A stretch of DNA of 64,000 nucleotides. It comes from Terana coerulea. Taxonomy: Eukaryota; Basidiomycota; Agaricomycetes; Polyporales; Phanerochaetaceae. The stretch spans positions 62,001 to 126,000 of the forward strand of contig JAKOGH010001194.1 of assembly GCA_024811115.1 (NCBI GenBank), read 5' to 3'. Every line of letters begins with the position of its first letter. Position 1 is the first letter of the stretch. The notes below the pieces were generated by a model. The model was not told the origin of the DNA, ran no database searches, and was given only the letters and a program-made list of their open reading frames with translations. A program made the position numbers and the translations under genes. Shown piece after piece: positions 54,813-64,000 of the stretch.

Positions 54813-56228
54813 TCTTCTTTGGGCAATTGTTTCCATGAACTTGCCAATCTCAAGGACAGGCTCCTTCAATTCAGCTCGGATGGAAGAGCTGATGCACTGC
54901 ACATGCTGCTAACCGCCAACCAGATCAATTCAGAAGCTTAGAGAGCCTGGTGCTCTTTTTCTCTTTGCTATTTGTTCTCAGCTGTTTTTTTCGGTGAGTT
55001 TTTATCAAGTGGCATCAAAACAATCGCTAATAATGAGGTTTAGAATTCTCGGGACTTGTCAAATCAGCACCGTTTTGCAACAAGTGTCATGCATGTTTTC
55101 GTTTTTGTGGCTGCTATTCACAAATCTAATCTGCAATCCAATTGGAAGTGTTTCAAGCAGCACCTCTTTCTCAGGGATGAGCTTGTTGCGTTTACAGTCA
55201 GAATAACTGCGATATGTATGCATGTTGCACGTTTGGCCTCCAATTCCGACTCCATAACGCTACACTCAGCCGACTTCACAACATTATTACTTTTCGACCA
55301 TCAGTTCAAACTTCAAACTCGGACCGGTATGTCCGTATCTGTTCTGGTAAGTAAGTCACACTGCGGTACTGCCAGCTTCGGCACCTCTGCACACTGCACA
55401 GCAGTGGTAACTTAATTGCATAAGGACAGGCACCGCGCGCCAATCACCCTGGTTCTTGATAAATACCCTCTGATTGCTAAATCCCCTCAGCGTTCGACCA
55501 GTACAATGTCAACGCAAGAGGAGAAGGGCAATACGCAAGTCTTTGTTCAGCCCCAAGCTCGGCCTGTCAGGGACTCCAAGCCCCCGCCACATCTCCTTCA
55601 CTCAAGGCCAGTCCGAAGAACGGGTTGCCGAGATTCCCGCTGCACTCCATAGGCTATTGCAAGCCTCGCGCGAGCTGTTCAAGAGAAAGTGGGTCGTACA
55701 GTGCTCCGAGTCGCTGAATCAGGGGTGAGGCACACGCTCGTCTTACCAGCGAATATATCATCCGCTGAAAGCGAGAAGATCGGAAGTTAGAACCACCACA
55801 CCTGCCATATTGAGATACCTGTGCAATAGACGCCATTGATCTTGACAGAAGGCAGGCGCTCAAAGTTTCTCTCCTTCCGACCACGGCGGACTACATTCAT
55901 GTTGCAAGTGTTCTGTGCAGGACTGCAGTTCATACATCTCACCTTGTTTTCCGAGGTATCTGAGGGTATGCTTCTAGGACACTGCGCTGCAAAGCAGCCT
56001 GTGACGAAGCTTTCCCAAATATCAGGTTTTACTGCGCTCAATATAATCCCACCCTCAATCAGCATCACCGAGTCATAAGGCAGTTTCCACAAACAGTTCT
56101 ATGCTATGGGAAGTCGCCCGCAGTGCCGAAGTATCACGCAGCAATTGGCGGCATCAACACCTCATAAATACCCAGGTTCAGCAGATGATGCATGATGGGC
56201 TCCTTACACCGTCGACCATCTGTACACC
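54813..56228. other. Graveyard edge, no intact gene
   Basis: The first ~250 bases resemble the 3' flanks of the other F-box copies (GCTAACCGCCAACCAGATCA and a TTTTCGGTGAGT string). An orphan 36-bp F-box upstream block occurs at 55799-55834 with no F-box gene after it. A small open frame at 55507-55652 (MSTQEEKGNTQVFVQPQARP) continues in another frame to 55728 (LLQASRELFKRKWVVQCSES); together they could be a fragment of an unknown gene. Confidence 0.45.
55799..55834 (+). promoter_or_regulatory. Orphan copy of the 36-bp F-box upstream block
   Basis: CACCTGCCATATTGAG...AGACGCC, same length as the other three blocks, but what follows is not F-box sequence. Either a third duplication whose gene body has been lost or replaced, or a chance-retained fragment. 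Confidence 0.4.
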
Positions 56229-58843
56229 ATGCTGGATGAGAAGGGTGGTATGCATGACTTTGGCCAGCTCAGGGCTCGCCGTGGAGCCAGACTAGGTTGG
56301 GCTGTGCTTCTATGCGCCTGCATATTCTTTGTGCATCGCACGGTGTATGATCGTTTCGCGATCAGTCTCAAACCAACACATGTCTGTGGCGGCCACGTTG
56401 ACGAAGACCCAGAACTCATCTGGGAGAAGGTAAGTTCATGACCCGCTCAAAGCGATGTTTCGAGCTTTACTGACCACAAATTTTTCCCAGCTGCCGTCTG
56501 GCACCGTAAAGTCTTTACCATGGACCGCTTGCTATGGAGGCGACTACCAGTGCGCACGTTTGATGGTACAACGTTTTATCTTTCTTTACATGCAATGTTG
56601 ACTGTCCGGATTGTGAAGGTACCTCTTGACTATGCCAATCCCGACGTCGGGCAAGCTGGCGTCGCCTTGATCAAGGTTCCCGCACAGGTCCCTGTCGATC
56701 ATGAGGATTACAGAGGCCCAATCTTGTTCAACCCAGGTTGGTTCTGCTCGGGCTGATGCGTCCCCGCTTGTACAGATTCTTACATCTGTGTCCTATCCAG
56801 GTGGTCCCGGTGGCTCAGGTGTCGATTTGGTCCGACTCGCAGGAGCAGGGTTTCAAGAACTCTTAGGTCATGAGTACGACATTATAGGATTTGACCCAAG
56901 GTATTGTCATATTTGTCCACCAGATCATTCTGCAACAGTGCTCACCGGTCTGTGTAGAGGCGTTTCTCGAACGACTCCTCAGGTAGTCTTTTTCCCAGAC
57001 AAGGCTGAAGGGGTCGCATGGCGAATGAAGATTGCTGGTGACCCGGTAGTCAACGGCTCGCTGGACGCAGTCCCTAGACTGCATGCTCGAGCCACCGTAC
57101 TCAGTGGCTTGGCTGCTGAGAGGAATATCAACGCGTCGCCCTATGTCAGCACGGCGCTAGTGGCTCGGGACATGTTGAGTATCACCAGGGCGCACGGACG
57201 AGAAAAATTACAATATTGGGGCTTCTCGTCAGTGATTTCTCTTCCATGTCGATGACATGACTCCCTCATAAAGTGTCGTACAGCTATGGAACCATTCTTG
57301 GCGCAACGTGAGCGGTTACCCGTTGATGTGCATATGCATAGGACTCACGCTACTTATTCCCGAACAGATATGCTGCAATGTTCCCGGTAAGACTCCATGC
57401 TTTCACGATGCTATGGGCTGACACGCAGTGAATTGCAGGATAACATAGACAGGCTCATCATTGACGGTACGAAGAGATTTGCAAGCTTGACGGGTCTCAA
57501 GTCTGACAATTATTCATCTAGGCGTAGTGGATGCGCATGACTATTATGCGGGTAAGCCGTACCGACTCGGCCGATTCATGTCGTCCTAAAAAGATCCGTA
57601 CTTAGGGCGTTGGGCCAACAATCTTCTTCAAGCTGATGACGTCTGGCACGCGTTCTTTGAAGCATGCGTGAATGCTGGGCCGGAAAGATGCGCCATTCAC
57701 GAGTCGACTTCTGAGAAAGTTCACGCCCGTGTTAACGGGATCCTCGCTGCTCTCAAAAGGAACCCCCTTCCAGTCCGATCTTCTGCCTCGACCTTCGGCG
57801 ACTTCGGGCTGGTCGACTACAAGATGGTCAAATCGTTGGCTTTTCTGTTCCTCTACGTCCCGTACGACCTTCCTGGCACCGGAGGTCTCAGCTGGCCCGG
57901 AGCAACCTATTTCGCTTCGGCATTGCGTGAGGCGGAGCTCGGTAATGGCGCCCCAATCTTGCACACTTATGGGGCAACCGCGGAGGAGAAGTTCTCCTGT
58001 ACCTGTCCTGCTCCTGGTATACCTCTTCCTCCCAACACCCTGACTCCCCATGCCATACAGGCCATAGCCTGCACAGATGCGGAAGAATTTCACGACACCC
58101 CACAGGAGCTGGAGGAATGGTTCAACAAGAGCGCGGAGATTTCGGAGTTCGCAGATATATGGATTCTCAGGGCTATGTGCATGTACGCCACTCCGTCGCC
58201 TTCAGGCTTCAGCAATTCCTCTACTGAATGGATTGATTGTTTGGCAGCGGATGGAAAGTGAGATCGGTCGAGCGGTTTGCAGGTCAGTCACATGGAGCTG
58301 TTTTCGCTCGGTAGCTGAGATTTAAGCTGACGATTCTTTTCGAAGGCCCTTTCGTTGGTAACACATCACACCCTCTCCTTTTGATTGGAAACACTGCCGA
58401 CCCCGTGACTCCAATTGCCCAGTAAGTTCTTCCCTACGACTACTATTGCCTGTCGGTCGACTGACACGAGTACGCAAGTGCACGCACGATGTCCAAAGGG
58501 TTCAACGGATCAGTTGTTCTCCACCAAGACTCGCTTGGCGTAAGTGATTGTACACCGTACTTTTCTAGGCATATCTCAAGTCAAGAAACGTTTTCTTTAG
58601 CACTGCTCGTTGTCGGGGTTCTCCCTCTGCACTGCCAAGGCAGTACGTGCCTACTTCCGGGAAGGCACTTTGCCAGACAGCGGCACAGTCTGCCCAACAG
58701 AGCGCAAACTGTTCGAGTCAGCATCTTTTGCAAGCGATGGACTTACTGACGAAGACAGGCTTGTTATGGACCCATGGATGGAGCTCCATAAATCATTCCG
58801 AGCGGTCTTACCACGGTTTGGCATCACTCATTCGCTGCTTTGA
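56229..58843 (+). CDS. Alpha/beta hydrolase, tripeptidyl aminopeptidase-like (TAP C-terminal type)
   Basis: Serine hydrolase of the family that includes secreted tripeptidyl aminopeptidases (S33-type fold with a TAP-like C-terminal part). Fourteen exons: 56229-56429, 56491-56565, 56619-56736, 56801-56900, 56958-57227, 57284-57307, 57368-57386, 57439-57466, 57522-57551, 57606-58182, 58248-58282, 58346-58421, 58479-58539, 58601-58843; 618 residues with no frame break. Near the start is one hydrophobic stretch (LGWAVLLCACIFFVH) after a basic segment, so it is probably a type II membrane anchor. Catalytic parts: oxyanion region NPGGPGGSG, nucleophile elbow WGFSYGT (the Ser codon is split between exons 5 and 6), Asp in IGNTADPVTP and His in LGHCSLSG. 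Exons 6-9 are only 19-30 nt long. The substrate is unknown. Confidence 0.92.
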
Positions 58844-59143
58844 CCTTTGCGCCTCAAATACTTAATCAAAAGACCTCCTGATGTATTCCTAATCTTTGAC
58901 AGTCCCCACTCTTACCCGCGCATTAAACTATGTTTCTGGAGACGTAAGCGACATTGTCTTCGCAACGTGAGGTACACACCTGCCTGTGAGCCACGGTTGG
59001 AACTTAGATTTTCTAATTTGCTTGGCGCCTGCATGTGATGGCGCTCCGGTGGCGGACGTGTAGTTAGCGCCCGATGAACGCGAGGACCCAATTCCCCGCA
59101 TTCGCAGCTCTTCCTTGAACCACCACAGTCATCATCTGCAGCC
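58844..59143. other. Intergenic / promoter of transporter gene
   Basis: 300 bases between two plus-strand genes; no gene seen. Confidence 0.5.
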
Positions 59144-61875
59144 ATGTCCTCGCCATCGTCAAGCAAGCCTACACCGTCAAGACCAATGAACATTGGAACC
59201 CCTAACTCTGGAGCAGCGGACTTTCTGACTGGAAGCCCAAGCGTATCTGGGTCACCCACACCGCGGCTGCTACGAGCTCAGTATGCCGGAACACCTCCGC
59301 CGCCCAACATTCCGGCTAGGGCGACCCCTGTTGGTACGCCTCGAGGTCTTGGAATGCCAGGTGTACTACCCGGCGGCGAAGGATCGCCACGTAGGCCCTC
59401 CATGAGCGTTGGCCGTCGGCCAGGAACTCCAGGCAGCGGAAGCGACATCAACCTCCTCGACGACTTGCCAGACGAAGAGAAGGCACGGATCATACGGAAA
59501 CATCTTGTCCCTCGCGAAGACCGCCAGCAAGGCTCGCCTCGCGGCTCTCTGAGCGCTGGGTCCGACAGTGGCCAGTTGTCCAAGCAGGCGTCGACGTCCC
59601 AGCTGCGCCTACAGCGTGAGGACACCGACCCGTTCCCGGTGCCCTACCATGCTCCGGGCGCAGACGTTACGTGAGTGCCTTCGGCTATACCATTCCCAGG
59701 AGGCGCACGTGGGGCTCTCCATTGGGCACCTTATGGGCACCCCGAATTTCCATGTGTAAGCTTTAGGTGTCACGCTGATGAGCATCGCATTGCAGGCATC
59801 CCATATACAAGTGGCAAGCGGATAAACGGCGACAGACAGCGCGGCCGCGTGCAGCGTCGTACGCGGGGTCAGAGGCGTCGGCACCGCACCCAACGTTCGA
59901 GCACATACACGAGCCAGGCGGATTCAGGCGGAACTACGTCGCTCTGCAAGCTCAGCAGCGAGGTGCTGAGGAGCCGCGCATGCTCAAGAACTTCATTGAG
60001 TTCTTGTACATTTTCGGGCATTTCGTGCGTTGCATACTTCGTTCTCGGCGATGTTTGAACTCATGTGGGCTGCAGGCTGGAGAAGACCTTGAGGAAGAGG
60101 ACGAGGATGATTATACGCCAGAAGATGAAGGTATCACACCTCCTTTGGGTGGCACGCCTTACGTCGGCCCGTCGGCTCTCGTAGGTGGTGCCCCGTCGCT
60201 GGTTCCCGAAGGCGAGGAGGACCTACGCAAAGCAACGGAGCGTTCGCCATTACTGAGACGGTCGACATCGCGCCGCAGACGTGCAAGTGTGGGTCCTCAT
60301 GGCGACGCGACCGTTACACAGGCAGTTCTTATGGTGAGTTCTGCAACATTGCCCACGCTACTCGCTAACATATCTATTCAGCTGCTAAAGTCATTCGTCG
60401 GAACTGGTGTTCTGTTCCTTGGAAAGGCGTAAGTGTGTTCGAATTTAATAAAGTATTCTACTCACCATTTAACAGTTTCTTCAACGGAGGCATTCTGTTC
60501 TCAAGCATGATCCTCACCTTCATCGCCTTGATTTCGCTCTACTCCTTCCTTCTGCTCGTCAAGACCAAGTTTGTCGTGTCAGGCAGCTTCGGAGACATCG
60601 GCGGCGCTCTGTACGGCCCTTGGATGCGTTTCGCCATCCTGACATCCATCGCTGTCTCGCAGATTGGTTTTGTCAGCGCATACATCATCTTCGTCTCGGA
60701 GAACTTGTCGGCGTTCACAATGGCTGTGACTAAGTCTGTGACAACGCTCGGTATCCAGTGGTTCATCTTGATACAGCTGGTCGTCTTCCTGCCGCTGGCT
60801 CTCGTTAGGAATCTGGCGAAGCTTAGTACCACGGCACTGATTGCGGACGCGTTCATTCTGGCGGGGTTGATCTACATCTTCGGGAGTGAAGGCGTCATCC
60901 TTGCCAACAGAGGTCACGCTGATGTCCAGCTCTTCAACCCGAAGGACTGGCCTTTGCTCATCGGGTGAGTTCCCTTCGGTCCATGAATTGTCCAAGCAGT
61001 CGCTGATATGCATATATAGCACCGCTGTGTTCTCGTTCGAGGGCATTGGTTTGGTATAATTTTGCCTTATTGTGTGAATCGACCTCAGCTCACATGTTAC
61101 ACAGGTTATTCCCATTACGGATGCTATGAAAGAACCTCGCAAGTTCCCTGCCGTCTTGTCAGGGGTGATGTTGTTCCTCATGGGTATGCGATGTCCTGTG
61201 TCACCTTGCGTAGATTGCTGATCCGTCGATTGTCAGTTCTTTTCTGCGGCGCGGGAGTCATGTCTTACTTGACCTTTGGTGCCGACGTCCAGACGGTCGT
61301 TATCGTTAACCTCGACACGTCAAGCAAATTCACCCAGGCCGTCCAGCTCTTGTACTCAATGGCCATCATGTTGTCTGTTCCTTTGCAGCTGTTCCCCGCT
61401 GTTCGTATCATGGAAAACGGCATCTTCGAACGCAGCGGAAAGATGGACTCCCGTGTCAAATGGCAGAAGAACATCTTCAGGTTCATCACCGTGTTCTTTT
61501 GCGCAGGGATCAGTTACGTTGGCGCGGCGGATCTGGACAAGTTCGTATCCTTCGTTGGAAGCTTTGCTTGGTGAGTTCTCGGCGTTGCTTCAATCGCACG
61601 CTTGCATTGATACGATCTCGTTTCAAGCGTGCCCCTGTGCTATGTTTATCCCGCGATGCTGCACTACAAGGCGTGCGCTCGCACCACGCAAGCAGAAGGC
61701 GGCCGATATTGCGCTAATGGTCTTCGGTCTACTTGCTGCTGCGTACACGACTGTGCAGACGGTCCGGGTACGCCCTTCATCACGCTAGAATTCTTCTGAC
61801 CTGACACTGATATCTGTCTCTGCGCCGCAGCTGATGATGGCCCCGCAGCCTATTGGACCAGCCGCAGTGTATTAA
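59144..61875 (+). CDS. Vacuolar amino-acid transporter, Avt3-like (AAAP family)
   Basis: Exports neutral amino acids from the vacuole in yeast relatives (Avt3/Avt4). Exons: 59144-59670, 59796-60024, 60076-60333, 60382-60428, 60476-60964, 61020-61053, 61105-61183, 61237-61570, 61628-61767, 61831-61875. The first ~320 residues are cytosolic, Ser/Pro/Gly-rich (PTPRLLRAQYAGTPPPP, RIIRKHLVPREDRQQGSP). The transporter core begins with VTQAVLMLLKSFVGTGVLFL and GKAFFNGG, then ILTFIALISLYSFLLLVKTK, GFVSAYIIFVSENLSAF, WFILIQLVVFLPLALVRN, FSFEGIGLVIPITDAM, YLTFGADVQTVVIVNL, PLQLFPAVRIMENGIF and VGSFAWCVPLCYVYPAMLHY; about 11 helices. One surplus base near 61690 must be removed so that ..RTT continues into KQKAADIALMVFGL. 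Confidence 0.9.
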
Positions 61876-62515
61876 TGCGAAGAGCTGCCCAATTGAAGGC
61901 TTGGGCATGCTCTGCTGGCGCATTCTCTTGTATTCTTTTGCAATTCCTGGATCATTACTAGTAGCATATATGCATTGGACTGCTCCCGGATACATCTTAC
62001 ACTCGCCTCATTCCGTATGCTCAATCTTCTTTTATCTTTGTAGCGCATCAGTGTAATCCCACACTATTCAACTCCAGTGTGCATGCTCTTGGTGTGTCTG
62101 GGTCTTTGCATGGCGAGCATATGCTGGTGTGGTGACATCTCAATTGCGTGGAAGGCCCGAGCCAGCGCAGATTGTGATGCGAGTATTCGTCCGTTGGCCG
62201 TTGGCCGTGTTCTGTGCACACAGCCTCTGCCAGCCAGAGGCTGTGGAACAGGCCTGAGACGGCGGCCGGTGCACTTTGGATTAATTACCATAGAGGATAA
62301 CCCTAATGTAGACGTATTACTTCGGGTAACTACATACTGCGCGAGCGAAAATAAACATTTCCAGCCTTGGATCGCATCCGTCTTGTGTGTGCGCCGTCGA
62401 CAAGCTGGTTTCCATCTACCACCACGACTGACCACCGACGACAGCGACCACGACGGCTTAGAATTTCGCGCCCTGGCGAACTACATTCACTTTTAATTCC
62501 CTTCTCTCCAGCTCG
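61876..62515. other. Intergenic, no gene recognised
   Basis: 640 bases between two plus-strand genes. A short imperfect inverted repeat (CAGCCTCTGCCAGCCAGAGGCTG, arms at about 62220-62242) could form a hairpin. Otherwise featureless. Confidence 0.5.
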
Positions 62516-63878
62516 ATGCTAAGGCCTTTTACACCAACGCGATGCCTCGTTCTGCTTGCATGCGTCTCATGTATCCTCATATTCACCCTCGTGCCGCGGT
62601 ACGACCTCCTTGACGGCGCACAGGCTACGCGGGTCGCACCACGACAACTCGACATATTCGATTCGAGTAGCAGTACTTCAGCGAGCTCGACCCAATCAGC
62701 TTCAGCTAGCAGCCCCAGCGCGACATCTCAGTCCTCAGCGCAGTCCGCTTCTGCATCGGACACTGCGTCGGCCTCGACGCCAACCGCTTCACCTCCCATC
62801 CCCTCCGCCAGCAACACCTCACAGGAACAGTCAAGCCAGACGTCCGCCTCTAACTCCGCGCCGTCGGCAAGCGCTCCACCCCCAAGCAACAGTATAACCT
62901 CCCCGGCCGCCAGCTCACCCACGGCACCGCCATTTCACGAGTCTACTTCTCTCTCGGTCAACGACGAGGGCGTGACGGTGACAGCCGTTGTCACCGTGTC
63001 AGGCGCTGCTTCGAGCTCGTCTCCTTCAGCGAGCTCCACCGCAGGTGCAGACCAAGGCAACTCCGACAGTTCGTCTAGCAAGGGTGTCAGTACATCGACC
63101 ATCATTGGTCTCTCAGTAGCTGGTGGAATCGCAGCTATTGGCATTGTCGCGTTCCTCATCTGGAAGTTCACCAGGAAGCGGTTCACAGACGACTTCGACG
63201 ACGGTGCGTAACATCCTCCGTTATTGCTCGGAACATTGTGCTCACATCTCTCTCAGGCGAGGCGATAAAATGGCCGGAGTTGAACGCTCACGGCGAGAAT
63301 CCCCACGCCCTTCCAACTACTCGCACGGGCGGCACAGGGTTCGAGACCAACTCTGAAGTTAATCTCACGCGGCCTGATAGTCGCGCCGGAAGCTTCGCGC
63401 CCTCTGCGGCTGCTTCGACTGTGGACCTGTACGCCCACAATGCCTCGCAGGATCCATACGCAGTGCCACCACTACCACATCTGAACCCGAATCAGCCGTA
63501 CCGAGACGATCCAGGTCATGCGTTTTACGATCCCTATAGTGGCCCTGTCCCCCAAACATTCGCGGACACGGACTCGGTTGCTGGAGGAGAGGCTATCCCC
63601 ATGACACAGATCAACCGGTCAAGAAGCCCCGCTCCTCAAATGGGTTACGACGCTGGCAGGGGGTCTCCAGGACCACAGGCGGCGTATGATGCGGGAGGAG
63701 GTCGCCTGGTCCCCAGGCGGCGTACATGGGACAGGAGACCGGCAGGTCCAGCCCGTCACCGCGGGCTATGAGCCCAGGGCCGGCTATGGCGTACTCCGGC
63801 AGAGCTGCGTCGCCTGGTCCTCAAGCGGCGTACGGCTACGGCGGAGCACCGCCACCGGGGCTGCACCAAGGATACTAG
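62516..63878 (+). CDS. Single-pass mucin-like membrane protein (Mid2-like layout)
   Basis: Layout of a cell-surface sensor-like protein: N-terminal signal/hydrophobic segment (LVLLACVSCILIFTLV), about 140 residues of Ser/Thr/Ala-rich, probably O-glycosylated stalk, one membrane helix rich in small residues (TSTIIGLSVAGGIAAIGIVA, FLIWKF), then basic KFTRKRF and a Pro/Ser-rich cytosolic tail. Exons 62516-63206 and 63259-63878, with a GTGCGT...CTCAG intron. One base is missing in a G run near 63697; once added, the tail runs on as three copies of SPGPQAAY (one before the break and two after), then YGYGGAPPPGLHQGY and TAG. Fungal Mid2/Wsc-type sensors have this order, but no Wsc cysteine domain is present, so a sensing role is only suggested. 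Confidence 0.75.
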
Positions 63879-64000
63879 GCTGGATGTGCTTCGCGAGGAG
63901 GTGGAAAAGGCTGGCTGGTCCAACCGGACAAAGGACATTGTGTCGACTCGGGCCCACACGCGTTATTTGGTTGCCACCTAGACAGATCAGAGACACGGAC
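63879..64000. other. Right edge, no gene seen
   Basis: 122 bases after the membrane protein's stop, probably its 3' UTR. Confidence 0.4.

Noticed and set aside
1..64000. tRNA, rRNA or CRISPR features
   Set aside because: I looked for tRNA B-box-like GGTTCGANTCC contexts and regular spaced repeats and found no convincing case; CRISPR is not expected in a fungal nuclear genome.

Overview
The window is nuclear DNA of a filamentous basidiomycete, most likely a wood-decay agaricomycete (polypore-like). Reasons: nearly every gene has many GT-AG introns of 40-70 nt; there is an AA14 copper lytic polysaccharide monooxygenase, a family known mainly from wood-decay basidiomycetes; and there are F-box/leucine-rich proteins and a long EF-hand plus zinc-module protein of agaricomycete type. 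Exon joins were worked out by hand, mostly by recognising family sequence, and all frames were checked for continuity.

Layout. 1-5.2 kb: the 5' end of an O-methyltransferase (leaving on the left edge), a secreted aldose 1-epimerase, and the AA14 monooxygenase. 6.1-10.4 kb: an NCS1 nucleobase/allantoin-type permease and a short-chain dehydrogenase, both on the minus strand. 10.7-15.7 kb: an 18-exon EF-hand protein. 16.4-19.8 kb: two intact F-box-like paralogues placed tail to tail. 20.3-24.1 kb: two tandem WD40-type paralogues, one of them decaying. 24.7-47.3 kb: mostly conserved housekeeping genes: Gtr2 (RagC/D-type GTPase), a long disordered protein ending in a peroxiredoxin-like fold, eIF6, an NDUFAF7-type methyltransferase, an NmrA-like protein, an arabinokinase-N-like glycosyltransferase, a serine-rich protein, and Npr3. 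47.3-48.4 kb: an NAD-dependent epimerase converging on Npr3. 48.4-54.8 kb: a graveyard made by segmental duplication of an [epimerase 5' end + F-box gene] unit. 56.2-63.9 kb: a tripeptidyl-peptidase-like alpha/beta hydrolase, an Avt3-like vacuolar amino-acid transporter and a single-pass mucin-like membrane protein.

The most notable structure is the graveyard. Two F-box relics were each broken by transposons whose target-site duplications can still be read: a LINE-like insert with a 10-bp duplication and a TAAAAA-type tail; a 424-bp solo LTR with TG...CA ends and a 5-bp duplication; and a 359-bp hAT-like MITE with an 8-bp duplication and ACCCTT arrays inside each end. A 36-bp block lies about 90-115 bp upstream of three F-box copies and again alone near 55.8 kb.

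At least ten otherwise intact genes each need one or more single-base corrections, mostly in homopolymers. This looks like consensus error rather than mass pseudogenisation, so those genes are annotated as CDS with the frameshift noted. Gtr2 and Npr3, both amino-acid signalling components of the TORC1 pathway, lie about 20 kb apart; with only two genes this may be chance.
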